Source: an uncultured Eubacteriales bacterium
GTDB lineage: Bacteria; Bacillota; Clostridia; Lachnospirales; Lachnospiraceae
Direction of reading: 5' to 3'
DNA: 64,000 nucleotides
NCBI GenBank assembly: GCA_949283695.1
Contig: CASDTX010000038.1
Span: forward strand, 17,171 to 81,170
Program-made: the position numbers and the translations under genes
Shown: piece after piece, positions 1 through 8,038 of the stretch
Layout: every line of letters starts with the position of its first letter
Position numbering within the stretch: the first letter of the stretch is position 1
The notes under the pieces: model-generated
Database searches by the model: none
What the model saw: only the letters and a program-made list of their open reading frames with translations
What the model was told of the DNA's origin: nothing

Positions 1-1
1 A

Positions 2-301
2 GATGCACAGACAGAGAGCGGTGAGGCGCAGGCACAACAGAACAATACAGCATCCAGCAATACAGATACCGCAGGGGGCAGCCGTACGAATCCGGATGTG
101 GCAGTCAGCCTGGAAGATGCGAAAGCGATTGCACTGGAACGGGTGCCTGGAGCAGAGGACAAAGATCTGAAGATTGAGCTGGATTATGACGACGGAGTCT
201 ATAAGTACGAGGGCGATATTATCTACGGGCAGAAGGAGTATGATTTTGAAATTGATGCCAACAGCGGCACGATTCTGGAGTGGAGCGAAGAAAGATATTA
301 A
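2..301 (+). CDS. PepSY-domain protein, C-terminal part (cut by window edge)
   Basis: The frame is open from the first bases, so only the last 99 or so residues are present. A low-complexity linker rich in Gln, Asn, Thr and Ser comes first, then one PepSY-like module of about 65 residues: SLEDAKAIALERVPGA, then a beta-rich stretch ending in GTILEWSEERY. PepSY modules are usually found in secreted or membrane-bound proteins of Gram-positive bacteria and are thought to modulate proteases or bind ligands. The linker suits an anchored extracytoplasmic protein, but the signal peptide lies outside the window. The gene ends at a strong bidirectional terminator shared with the convergent regulator. 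Confidence 0.75.
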   Translation, partial: DAQTESGEAQAQQNNTASSNTDTAGGSRTNPDVAVSLEDAKAIALERVPGAEDKDLKIELDYDDGVYKYEGDIIYGQKEYDFEIDANSGTILEWSEERY

Positions 302-306
302 ATGAT

Positions 307-353
307 AATGGAAAAGGAACGCGGGAAATTGTTCTCAGCGTTCCTTTTCCATT
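307..353. terminator. Bidirectional intrinsic terminator
   Basis: A perfect 16-bp stem (307-322 with 338-353) encloses a 15-nt loop. The arms start with AATGG and end with CCATT and carry A/T runs that give a U-rich tail in both directions. It separates the convergent PepSY and XRE genes. Confidence 0.9.
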
Positions 354-379
354 ACGGCCAGAAATGTGCTCCGGCTGAG

Positions 380-1828
380 TCAGAGCTGTTCAGAATATTT
401 TTGGATGAGCTGTTCGATTCTGAAGATCGTCTCCATATGAGGATAAAACATACTGTCATCCATATGTTCAAAGAAATCCAGGAAAGCGGAAAGCAGTCCG
501 GATTCCCGAATATCCAGCCAGACCGGTACATCGAAAGATACCGGAGTAAAGAACAGATAACCGCTGTGACTGCAGACATGGATGTTGGCCCCGTTTTTGA
601 CCGATCCGATGCTCTGGCGCAGCATACGGATCCGCTGGGGGAGGTCGCGGTACTTATTGACAAACCGTTCCAGCAGCCGCAGCCGGTCTCTGAGGGAGAA
701 CGGAGAATAAATATAGGACGGATATTCTTCCAGGAGCCCGGTATCCAGAAAATGCTGAATCCCTTCTTCAGAGAAGATGATGACGACAGGGCTCTGGCTG
801 AAATATTTATTCAGGCCGCGGATATGTTCTGTAAGGTTCTGAATCTGAGACTGTCTGGACGGGAGGCCGGGATTTATATATTTCTCCAGGAGTTCTCCGG
901 TCAGCAGATCTGTCATACAGGGCGTCATCTGCAGAATATATTCGGCAGAACAGTCGGCGGTAAAGGAATCCTGTATATAGGTGATCTGTTCGGGGATGTT
1001 GTCAATTTTTTTCAACAGTACCCGTGACTGCGCCTTGTATTGACTGAAAAGGCTGCGGAGCAAGGAGAGAAAATCCGGCTGCTGGGAGAAAATCCCGGAT
1101 TCCAGTGTATCCGAGAGCAGAACCGTACCGCTGTCGGTCAGGATCATATACGGAAACAGCCGCAGCCCGTCCTCAGAAAGGATATTATCATAGTAATAAT
1201 AAGGCAGATAGGAGCAGCCGCATGTACACAGGGGGAGAATATCCATCAGGCGGTGGAGATTATAATTCTTCTTATGATTGATCTGCTCCGAATTATTAAG
1301 CTGGATGATGTGATTGATCTTCACGCTTTTACTGTGATGTGCCATGGAGATCAGAAGGTGTGTGAGGAAGGGATAATCTGTCCGAAGCAGCAGGTTAATC
1401 TCCCCGTCCCCTGCCTGGAGCTGTCTGGCGATAATGCTTAGAACAGCCTGGTTCACCTGTGTCGGATTATCCAGCGCCACGAGATCTGTTTCAAACAGAG
1501 GAAGTTCTGCGCGGGAATGATCAAGATGATTCGTGTTGGCAATATTTTTAAAATTATTAAGAAAGTTAAAAATATCTCTTCTTCGGTAAAAATTGTCGTA
1601 TCCCTGGGCTTCCACTGCGTATGCTGTGGAAAGTTCCTGGAATTCTCCGGGGGTCAGGCGAAGATATTCTGCGATCTTATCAACAACCAGAGCGGAAGCA
1701 GGCAGCCGTTTCCCATGTATGATCTTGTACATCAGGGAACGGTCGACCCCACAGTATTCGGAGAGAGAATAGATACGGATATTTTTCTGATGTATATATT
1801 CCGTAAGCAGCTGAGAAAAATCTGACAT
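380..1828 (-). CDS. XRE-type helix-turn-helix regulator with large unknown C-terminal region
   Basis: This is a 482-residue protein. Residues 1-70 look like a Cro/C1-type helix-turn-helix: LSEYCGVDRSLMYKIIHGKR, then a helix containing VVDKIAEYLRLTPGEF. The remaining 400 or so residues match no family I recognise. They contain a Cys cluster (LCTCGCSYLPYYYYD) and no clear membrane segment. The start has a good ribosome site (GAGGAGG about 7 nt upstream). A TATACT-like -10 lies on the minus strand at 1867-1872. The gene is monocistronic and convergent with the PepSY gene. It is probably a transcription factor with a sensory or regulatory C-terminus; its target is unknown. Confidence 0.75.
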   Translation of the reverse strand: MSDFSQLLTEYIHQKNIRIYSLSEYCGVDRSLMYKIIHGKRLPASALVVDKIAEYLRLTPGEFQELSTAYAVEAQGYDNFYRRRDIFNFLNNFKNIANTNHLDHSRAELPLFETDLVALDNPTQVNQAVLSIIARQLQAGDGEINLLLRTDYPFLTHLLISMAHHSKSVKINHIIQLNNSEQINHKKNYNLHRLMDILPLCTCGCSYLPYYYYDNILSEDGLRLFPYMILTDSGTVLLSDTLESGIFSQQPDFLSLLRSLFSQYKAQSRVLLKKIDNIPEQITYIQDSFTADCSAEYILQMTPCMTDLLTGELLEKYINPGLPSRQSQIQNLTEHIRGLNKYFSQSPVVIIFSEEGIQHFLDTGLLEEYPSYIYSPFSLRDRLRLLERFVNKYRDLPQRIRMLRQSIGSVKNGANIHVCSHSGYLFFTPVSFDVPVWLDIRESGLLSAFLDFFEHMDDSMFYPHMETIFRIEQLIQKYSEQL

Positions 1829-2435
1829 ACATAAGCCTCCTCTACTTCTCGATAAAAGTAAAAACTAGTATAACATTTAAGGTGTGTGAAAACTATGCTT
1901 TTGGAGGAAGAAAAGCTGTCCACAATGTTGTCCACACATTGAACGACAGATTTAAAATGCGTAAAATATACACGGCGGTACTCAAAAGCGACGGATAGAA
2001 TTGGGCGATTTGGCGGGTACACCGGCGCTAAGATTTCTTTTTGTTCATGGACAGCACCTGGAAGAAGGAATCTGGAATCCGGCACGCGAGGTTCAGAGAG
2101 GGAGAGTTTTGAGATAGAAACGGCGTAGAAACGGATACCCTTTCATCCATGGAGCATGGCATTATGATCAGGCTGATAAGCGGCAGGGAGGAGTTCCGGA
2201 GATTGTAAGTACCGCTCAGAAATCTTCAGGACATCTGCCGGACATACAGATGCTGTTAGGAGAACGATTTTGAGGCATCTGAAACTCTGTTATTTTTTGA
2301 TCGTATGCTTTAGGGGCGGGAGATAGGAAAAGTACGGACGATTCACAGAAACGGCCTGAGGAGAAATCCGGTATGGAGAATTATGCCGTGCTCCTGACTG
2401 GCGAGAAGCAGCGGAAAAAGCGGCTGAAATTTTCA
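1829..2435. other. Intergenic region, no gene seen
   Basis: About 600 bases lie between the divergent XRE gene and the tRNA-Cys promoter. Short frames exist but lack ribosome sites and protein-like composition. I see no conserved RNA structure here. Confidence 0.5.
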
Positions 2436-2464
2436 TTGACGTATCAGAATAAGTTTGGTATAAT
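2436..2464 (+). promoter_or_regulatory. Promoter of tRNA-Cys
   Basis: TTGACG (2436-2441), a 17-bp spacer and a perfect TATAAT (2459-2464) form a near-consensus vegetative promoter, about 72 nt upstream of the tRNA 5' end. Confidence 0.85.
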
Positions 2465-2535
2465 TCAGAAGATGTCTGAATAGAATAGTGATACATGGTA
2501 TCTGTCAGCGGCAGTGGTCATGGTTTCACAGGCAA

Positions 2536-2607
2536 GGCGCAGTAGCCAAGTGGTAAGGCGTGGGTCTGCAACACCCTGATTCACCGGTTCAAATCCGGTC
2601 TGCGCCT
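2536..2607 (+). tRNA. tRNA-Cys (anticodon GCA)
   Basis: The acceptor arms GGCGCAG and CTGCGCC pair perfectly. The T-arm carries GGTTCAAATCC, the D-arm GCCAAGTGGTAAGGC, and the anticodon loop CTGCAAC gives GCA. The discriminator base is T, as expected for tRNA-Cys. CCA is not encoded; a cca gene lies at 46770. An integrase remnant and other mobile debris follow directly, so the tRNA 3' end was probably once an attachment site. Confidence 0.95.
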
Positions 2608-2615
2608 CTCAAAAA

Positions 2616-2648
2616 GCCCGAAAAACTAGGTTTTTCGGGTATTTTTTT
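2616..2648 (+). terminator. Intrinsic terminator of tRNA-Cys
   Basis: An 11-bp stem (GCCCGAAAAAC with GTTTTTCGGGT, 3-nt loop) is followed by a run of T. Confidence 0.9.
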
Positions 2649-2782
2649 ACCCTGAAATTTTTTCATGGATATGATGGCGCCTACCCTAAATATTTTTTCG
2701 GGTCATGCTTCTGCCTTTTCTGTTCCAAATAATAGTTCTAAAATAATAAACAGCCAGAAACCGCATAAAATCGCGTAAAACC

Positions 2783-2806
2783 GGTTCATAAGGTGGTTCA
2801 TAAGGT
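2783..2806. repeat. 12-bp tandem repeat, two copies
   Basis: GGTTCATAAGGT occurs twice head to tail, just beyond the 3' end of the integrase remnant. This position is typical of integrase arm-binding or attachment-region repeats, but with only two copies the role is a guess. Confidence 0.6.
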
Positions 2807-2813
2807 GGCGGAT

Positions 2814-3055
2814 TTAAGCCGCCTGATCCAGAGAATCTATGAGTTCTACTTTCTTTTCGCTGTCAGTATGGAAATAGGTATTGATTACAACCTCGTAGCT
2901 GTCTCCTAAAAGTTCAGCAGCTTCTTTTAAATCTCCCATGCTCTGTGTATTGCGAATAAGATTTGTTGCAAATGTATGCCGTAATGCGTGCAGATTATAA
3001 AGCGGCAGACCTTTTTTTCGGTATCGGGCCGTCCATCCTCCTCTCTTGTTTTGGG
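2814..3055 (-). pseudogene. Tyrosine recombinase (integrase), C-terminal remnant
   Basis: Read on the minus strand, about 75 residues remain, ending in DSLDQAA. They include HALRHTFATNLI, the H-x-x-R box of tyrosine recombinases, and NTYFHTD, the box with the catalytic Tyr. A stop codon interrupts the frame near 3055, and the N-terminal two-thirds are gone; GH2-derived sequence lies beyond. An active integrase of this class has about 350-400 residues. The fragment lies 200 bp from tRNA-Cys with its 3' end toward the tRNA, as in a tRNA-integrated element. Confidence 0.85.
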
Positions 3056-3078
3056 TTTACCTATCCCTAACATGAGAG

Positions 3079-3816
3079 AGATGGCTTTTGGGAGATACCG
3101 GGGTGATCAATATTATTGGTGATCCCGGCGGCGAGGCTTTGTATAATAAGGCCGTATGGGGATTAAGCGACAAGCCCGGCATAGAGGTACGTCCGTTAAA
3201 CCGCGATGCAGACAAAGCCTATAAATCAGCATGGCGCGGGACGGACGCTATACCGTCATGGTCCTGGCGCGGCTGTGAGGGCAGAAAGGCTTTGATAGAG
3301 GTTTATTCCAGTGATGCGGAAGTGGAGCTGTTTTTGAATGGCATATCCATAGGAAGAAACAGTACGGAAGAATACAAAAGCTGCTTTGAGACTACATATC
3401 AGGCAGGCACATTAGAAGCTGTCGCCTATGACATTCAGGGGAATGAAACGGGCAGGAGTTCTCTTACTTCGGCAAAGGGAGACCTTAGAATATCTGTTTG
3501 CCCCGAAACTAAGGCATACGCAGGGAAACTGCTTTATGTAAACATAGACATTTGCGGCGAAGACGGAATCGTAGAATCCAATGCTGACGCCGAGTTGACA
3601 GTTTCTGTTGCGGGCGGCGAACTGCTTGGTTATGGCAGCGCCAATTCAAGGACTGAAGAAAGCTATCTTCGAGGAAAATTCACCACATATCGAGGGAGAT
3701 CTCAAGCCATCATCCGTGTGGGTGGTGGGGAAAAATTAGAAATATTCGTTCAAGGGGGAGGTATGAGGTCTTCAAGCGGCATTAAAATCAGCAGCGAAGA
3801 TGCAGGCTGGCGGTGA
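3079..3816 (+). pseudogene. GH2 beta-galactosidase, C-terminal fragment
   Basis: About 245 residues remain open. They resemble the C-terminal part of large family 2 glycoside hydrolases: SWSWRGCEGRKALIEVYSSD then VELFLNGISIG (a DUF4982-type sandwich), then LEAVAYDIQGNETG and a further Ig-like stretch. The catalytic TIM barrel is absent and stops lie immediately upstream, at the junction with the integrase remnant. No ribosome site precedes the first possible start (TTG at 3088). This is a broken gene piece, probably brought by recombination. Confidence 0.85.
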
Positions 3817-4141
3817 GCACATGGCGGATTGTGAAGATAAGTTTCATGTAAATTATAAAGTAAACTTTGAAGAGAGACTTTAAGTAGATTTAAGACCTCC
3901 TAGGGGATTCCTCTCAATAGCATTAAGGTAAGAATTTTTTGAAAAAACTACGAAGGAATCTACGATTCGTGCATATGCCGGACTGAGAGTGACTGCGAGA
4001 TAGCGGATCACTGCCACTGTGGAGGCTTAAAGGCTTCCAGTGTCGGATGCTGTCAGTGATGCCGTTCCGATGACTTTCTGCTGTCAAATTAGTCTAACAC
4101 ATTTACGGCTCGCATACCATGGAATATGCAGTAGTATGAGC
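3817..4141. other. Intergenic remnant DNA, no gene seen
   Basis: No supported coding frame. An imperfect palindrome around 4010-4060 (arms related to CACTG...GGAGGC and GCTTCCAGTG) may be the edge of a lost element. The region lies between the GH2 fragment and the IS30 remnant. Confidence 0.4.
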
Positions 4142-4555
4142 TCATGGTTGCGTCCTGCGGAGCCTTTCTGATAGGGAGCGGGTCGCAGTAAAACATACGT
4201 GTCCGTGGATTTTTCTGCGGTCCAGCTCGATGGCTGCTGGATTTGAGAATTTCGTTTTCACAAAGTGGATGGTAAGCAGTACCTTGCCGCCCTTTTTCCC
4301 TTCTACAGAATCAATCTGTGTGACAGGCAGATGGCGATGCTCCTGCATAAAAAGGAGGAAGTCTTCATAAGTCCTCCCGATTCTGCGTTTTTTAAAGGGT
4401 ACACTTTTTCAAGTCAGGACAGCCGTTGCAGACGTAAGGCGGTCGGGAAAGCCGGGGGCATTTCTCCGCCACAAAATCCGGGCAGACAGAAGTACATTTT
4501 TTGCAAGACCAGCAATACCGTCTGCTGTTGCGGAACTGCACAATCTCCGCCGGTC
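4142..4555 (-). pseudogene. IS30-family transposase remnant
   Basis: On the minus strand one frame reads RNSRRYCWSCKKC, then CPRLSRPPYVCNGC, the Cys-rich N-terminal signature of IS30-type transposases in Firmicutes. It stops after KKCTL. A second frame then reads IDSVEGKKGGKVLLTIHFVK, the start of the DDE core, and a third frame holds APYQKGSAGRNHE, related to the later catalytic segment. The middle of the protein is deleted and at least two frame changes are needed, so it cannot be active. Terminal inverted repeats were not found. Confidence 0.85.
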
Positions 4556-4754
4556 ACAGTGATAGCGTAAAGAGCAGTTGTTTTGCAATAAAGAGATGTA
4601 TAAATTTATACCGGAGTAACTTCCGCCTATGACTTATTTCCAAGTAACTTCTACTTTGGAAAGACTAAGGATGGAATTTAGTTTGGAAAATAACTATGGA
4701 ATCTCATGCATAACAAAATTCAAATAACCAATAGGAATCCTCCTCTTTTTCTGA

Positions 4755-4760
4755 TATAAT
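4755..4760 (+). promoter_or_regulatory. -10 element for GntR gene
   Basis: TATAAT lies 35 nt upstream of the GntR start, with no good -35 at the right distance. The rest of 4556-4794 is A/T-rich and shows no gene. Confidence 0.55.
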
Positions 4761-4794
4761 ATTCGGATAATACTGCTAAAAGGATGGATCGGAA

Positions 4795-5496
4795 ATGCAG
4801 CTCTATGAAAAAATATACTATGATATTTATAACAAAATCGTATCCGGTGAATACAAAGAAGGAGATCTGTGTCCCAGTGAGAAAGAGCTGGCAGAACAAT
4901 ATCAGGTCAGCAAAGCGCCGATCCGTCAGGCAATGAATAAACTGGAGACCATTGGCATGATCGAAAGAAAACGCGGGAAAGGCACCTATGTACGCAGGCT
5001 GGAACCCTCAAACTATAAAATGCAGCTCTGCGGGCTGACCGCGAATTTTTATGAAGCTGTGCCCGGCATGAAATATACTACACAGACATTAGACATCACT
5101 CCTACGCCGCAGGAAATTGCCGCCAGGGTGGCAGACGAGCTGCCGCCGCGCTGCATACATATCGAAAGGACCGGGTACCTGAATGGAAAGCCACAGCAGA
5201 TATCCCGGCATTATCTGTTCGATATTACCTACTGGGATCGGATGGAAACCAATATACAGACGTGGAGATACTTTCTGGAGCGCAATCTGGATATTGTATT
5301 CAGCCACACAACGGATCAGCTTTCTGCTGTCAATGTAAAAGGAGAGATGGCTCATTTTTTCCACCCCGGGTCCGAAAGCGAAACTGTTCTTCTTGTAGAA
5401 CGCTTTTCCAGAGAGCGCACCGGGACTCTTATTGAATACTCGGCATTTTATATGAATACAGACAACTGGAAATATACCGTTGAATTCGGAGGTTAA
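4795..5496 (+). CDS. GntR-family regulator with UTRA sensor domain
   Basis: The protein has 233 residues. Residues 1-70 form a winged helix-turn-helix of the GntR type (KIVSGEYKEGDLCPSEKELA, then VSKAPIRQAMNKLE and GKGTYV). Residues 85-230 form the UTRA effector-binding fold of the HutC/FarR subfamily (HIERTGYLNGKPQQISRHY). UTRA domains bind small ligands such as sugar phosphates or histidine-pathway compounds. No operon partner is on the same strand. The next gene, an amino-acid permease, is convergent and shares the terminator. The regulated target is not evident. Confidence 0.9.
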   Translation: MQLYEKIYYDIYNKIVSGEYKEGDLCPSEKELAEQYQVSKAPIRQAMNKLETIGMIERKRGKGTYVRRLEPSNYKMQLCGLTANFYEAVPGMKYTTQTLDITPTPQEIAARVADELPPRCIHIERTGYLNGKPQQISRHYLFDITYWDRMETNIQTWRYFLERNLDIVFSHTTDQLSAVNVKGEMAHFFHPGSESETVLLVERFSRERTGTLIEYSAFYMNTDNWKYTVEFGG

Positions 5497-5533
5497 AACA
5501 ACAGCGCAGGGATTTTCCCTGCGCCGTTGTTTT
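5495..5533. terminator. Bidirectional intrinsic terminator
   Basis: A 17-bp, nearly perfect stem (5495-5511 with 5517-5533) has AAAACAAC at one foot and GTTGTTTT at the other. It serves the convergent GntR and permease genes. Confidence 0.9.
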
Positions 5534-5562
5534 GGAAGGATTCTTATGGAGCAGCTTTTCAA

Positions 5563-6990
5563 CTATATCTCCGGGCGGGATCCGAAATCATCTCCATATC
5601 TCTTTCTGCACAGAAAGTAAAAGAAGATGCCAAGCAGAATCCAGCCCCCGGCAATCATCCATTCCTGAGGTTTGAGCGTATTCCCCGAACCGGGGATTAT
5701 GTACATGGCAGTCATAAATGCAGACATGCATACTGCCAGCAGACCAACTATTTTATAATGCTTCACTTTATATGGCCGGGGAAGATCCGGCTCTTTTTTA
5801 CGCAGGATCAAAAAAGAAACTGACACGATGCAATATGCGATGCAGCATCCGAAATTCCCTGCCGGGATAATCCAGCGCACGATATTCTGTCCGAAAAACG
5901 GCGCGATACAGGAAAGGATTCCGATCAGCACAAGTGCATTTACAGGTGTTTTGTAGCGGGGATGCAACCTGGCAAAGCATTGCGGAAGCATATGTGACTG
6001 GGCCAGGGCATAGATCGAACGGCTCCCGCCTATCAGGAAGGAGTTCCAGCTTGTGGCAATGCCGCAGATCCCGCCGATGATCAGGACATCCGCCATGACA
6101 GGACTGCGAAATGCTCTGGTCATCGCTTCTGCCGGAATAAGCGCAAGGCGTTCAGTGAGCTGCCCGATCTCTTCCCGGCTGTAGATCAGACCAACTCCCA
6201 GGATAACGAGACTGTAAAACGCGATGGCAAAAAGGATAGAAAACATCATGATCTTCCCCACTTTTTTCAATGGAAAGCACATCTCCTCCGCTGTCTGCGG
6301 GATCACATCAAAGCCGATAAAGAAAAAAGGAGTGATGATCGCAACGCTGACAACGGAATGGAACGCTCCGGATGCAGAACTGCCCGTAAACAGCTGTCCC
6401 GACAGATTGCCCGCATCACCGTTGCCCGCAGCGCCGGCAATGAGCAGGATCCCGGCTGCGCCCACGATAAACGTAAGGACATTCTGCAGGTTAGCCGCTT
6501 CTTTGGTGCCGCGTATATTTACATAAGTGACAAAGACAGAGATGAGGATCGCGGCGGCGATCCAGCTTACATAGATATCTGATCCTGCCACGGTTCCCAG
6601 ATATCCTTTCAGGAACGGCGGATAAAGATACGCGATGATCGTCGGGAGCGCGCACGCCTCGAAGCACACGCAGCCCACATACCCCAGTATGATGGCCCAG
6701 GTACAGATAAATGAGCCGTTCGGTCCCAGCGCACGGTAGCTGAAGACGTGGTTCCCGCCGCACTGGGGCATCGCTGAGGTGAGCTCCGCATAAGCCAGCC
6801 CGACGCAGAATACCATCATCCCGCCGACAGCAAAACCAATGACAGCACCCAGCACACCTCCTGACAGGATCCAGTCACCGGCCGAAATAACCCAGCCCCA
6901 TCCGATCATAGCTCCGAACGCGAGCATCAGGACATCCTTAGCGGATAACACTTTTTCAAATTTTGAACCCGATCGATCTGTACTGTTCAT
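5563..6990 (-). CDS. APC-superfamily amino-acid permease
   Basis: A 475-residue integral membrane protein with about 12 hydrophobic segments. The early helix LMLAFGAMIGWGWVISAG matches the substrate-binding G-x-G region of APC transporters, and AYAELTSAMPQCGG is the usual helix 2 motif. The start at 6990 is chosen because GGGAG lies 7 nt upstream; an upstream ATG at 7035 would overlap the preceding gene. It follows the short YheO-type regulator by 16 nt and is probably cotranscribed with it, so its substrate may be an amino acid or amine linked to that regulator. Convergent with GntR. Confidence 0.9.
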   Translation of the reverse strand: MNSTDRSGSKFEKVLSAKDVLMLAFGAMIGWGWVISAGDWILSGGVLGAVIGFAVGGMMVFCVGLAYAELTSAMPQCGGNHVFSYRALGPNGSFICTWAIILGYVGCVCFEACALPTIIAYLYPPFLKGYLGTVAGSDIYVSWIAAAILISVFVTYVNIRGTKEAANLQNVLTFIVGAAGILLIAGAAGNGDAGNLSGQLFTGSSASGAFHSVVSVAIITPFFFIGFDVIPQTAEEMCFPLKKVGKIMMFSILFAIAFYSLVILGVGLIYSREEIGQLTERLALIPAEAMTRAFRSPVMADVLIIGGICGIATSWNSFLIGGSRSIYALAQSHMLPQCFARLHPRYKTPVNALVLIGILSCIAPFFGQNIVRWIIPAGNFGCCIAYCIVSVSFLILRKKEPDLPRPYKVKHYKIVGLLAVCMSAFMTAMYIIPGSGNTLKPQEWMIAGGWILLGIFFYFLCRKRYGDDFGSRPEI

Positions 6991-7006
6991 AACATTCTCC
7001 CTTCGT

Positions 7007-7417
7007 TTAATCCCCTGCATGCTTTTCCAGTTCATTCAGATAACGGTAAACACTTGCGACGGAACAGGACATCCGTTTTGCCACATATGGCACAGAGCCT
7101 TTTAGCTGGAAAAGCCCCTTCCTGTTCAAATGAGAGATCACGGATATCTTTTCATCCTGTGTCATCCCGTCCTCCGTGGTCCCTTTATAATTGCACAGAT
7201 AATTATGTGAGAGATATGCCCTGGACGCCAGCATCTGCAGTGCTGCATCCGTAAGCGGACTTCCGGTCTTGCGCCGTCTGATGTCGCCGTTTGCGATCGC
7301 AACCACTGCATTATCCTTACGGTTCAGATCATGCAGCACGATCTCATAATTTTCTCCAAGTGTATGCCCCAGAAAAGTGACGAGCGTCTTGCATAAATGA
7401 AGATCTCTACTGTTCAT
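7007..7417 (-). CDS. Short YheO-type regulator (PAS-like part reduced)
   Basis: This 136-residue protein aligns with both ends of the 238-residue regulator at 10696. Its N-terminus, FLGHTLGENYEIVLHDLN and VAIANGDIRRRKTGSPLTDA, matches the start of the YheO/DauR PAS-like domain. Its C-terminus, LFQLKGSVPYVAKRMSCS then VASVYRYLNEL, matches the helix-turn-helix. About 100 residues between them are missing without a frame break. It is cotranscribed with the permease and divergent from ridA. It may still bind DNA but probably senses differently from the full-length paralogue, or not at all. Confidence 0.8.
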   Translation of the reverse strand: MNSRDLHLCKTLVTFLGHTLGENYEIVLHDLNRKDNAVVAIANGDIRRRKTGSPLTDAALQMLASRAYLSHNYLCNYKGTTEDGMTQDEKISVISHLNRKGLFQLKGSVPYVAKRMSCSVASVYRYLNELEKHAGD

Positions 7418-7440
7418 GTATTACCACTCCTCTGATAATT

Positions 7441-7463
7441 AAATTATTATGCGATAATAATTT
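7441..7463. promoter_or_regulatory. Perfect palindrome, candidate operator
   Basis: Ten-base arms (AAATTATTAT and ATAATAATTT) around GCG lie in the divergent region between the short YheO gene and ridA. A related palindrome precedes the second YheO gene at 10651. Binding by either regulator is inferred from position. Confidence 0.6.
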
Positions 7464-7536
7464 ATTACTTCAATTTCCATTATTTCACGAAATGTAATCA
7501 AAATCAACAACTATTTTGTTTATCTATAAATTTATA

Positions 7537-7565
7537 TTGACATTTTCAACATATTATAATATTAT
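7537..7565 (+). promoter_or_regulatory. Promoter of ridA-MFS-PatB operon
   Basis: TTGACA (7537-7542), a 17-bp spacer and TATTAT (7560-7565) lie 52 nt upstream of ridA, in a very A/T-rich stretch. Other TATAAT-like hexamers overlap but give poor spacing. Confidence 0.7.
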
Positions 7566-7616
7566 AATAAAACAAATTTTATTACGTTTCAAATTTATTT
7601 GAAAAGGAGGATTCAT

Positions 7617-7997
7617 ATGAAGACAATCTTAAACAGCAGCAAGGCTCCGGGCGCGATCGGACCCTATGTCCAGGGGGTAGACACAGGCAGCTTATTATTT
7701 CTGTCCGGACAGCTCCCGATTGATCCGGAGGCGGGAAAGATCACGGCAGAAACCATCGAAGAGCAGACGCGGCAGTCTCTCACGAATGTCCGCAATATTC
7801 TGGAATCAGCGGGCTGCACAATGAGCAGCATTGTGAAAACAACGGTATTTTTGTCAGATATCAAAAATTTTGCAAAGATGAATGAAGTATACGGTTCCTT
7901 TTTCGAAGACGGTACATATCCTGCAAGATCCGCATTTGAGGTAGCAGCGCTTCCGCAGGGAGCACTCGTGGAGATCGAAGTAATCGCACAGAAATAA
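7617..7997 (+). CDS. ridA: RidA-family enamine/imine deaminase
   Basis: The protein has 126 residues, the usual family length. It carries KAPGAIGPYVQG near the N-terminus, NVRNILESAGCTMSSIVKTT in the middle and ARSAFEVAALPQGALVEIE with the conserved Arg near the C-terminus. RidA proteins hydrolyse 2-aminoacrylate and related enamines to keto acids, protecting PLP enzymes. The start is fixed by AAGGAGG 7 nt upstream. It is the first gene of an operon with an MFS carrier and a PatB-type C-S lyase, whose reaction releases 2-aminoacrylate; that fits a detoxifying role for RidA here. Confidence 0.93.
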   Translation: MKTILNSSKAPGAIGPYVQGVDTGSLLFLSGQLPIDPEAGKITAETIEEQTRQSLTNVRNILESAGCTMSSIVKTTVFLSDIKNFAKMNEVYGSFFEDGTYPARSAFEVAALPQGALVEIEVIAQK

Positions 7998-8038
7998 TCC
8001 GGAACAATACAATCGAAAATCTGATGGAGGAACATATT

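Noticed and set aside
302-1027. 241-codon plus-strand frame over the XRE regulator
   Set aside because: It begins inside the terminator and overlaps the regulator. The minus-strand protein has a clear helix-turn-helix and a good ribosome site.
2290-2496. Small minus-strand frame near the tRNA promoter
   Set aside because: No ribosome site and no recognisable composition; it overlaps the tRNA-Cys promoter.
2536-2607. Second copy of the tRNA-Cys 3' end as an attR site
   Set aside because: I scanned the following 2 kb and saw no convincing repeat of the 3' end, so no att pair is claimed.
7555-7560. TATAAT as the ridA -10 element
   Set aside because: It lies only 12 bp from TTGACA; the TATTAT at 7560 gives the normal 17-bp spacing.
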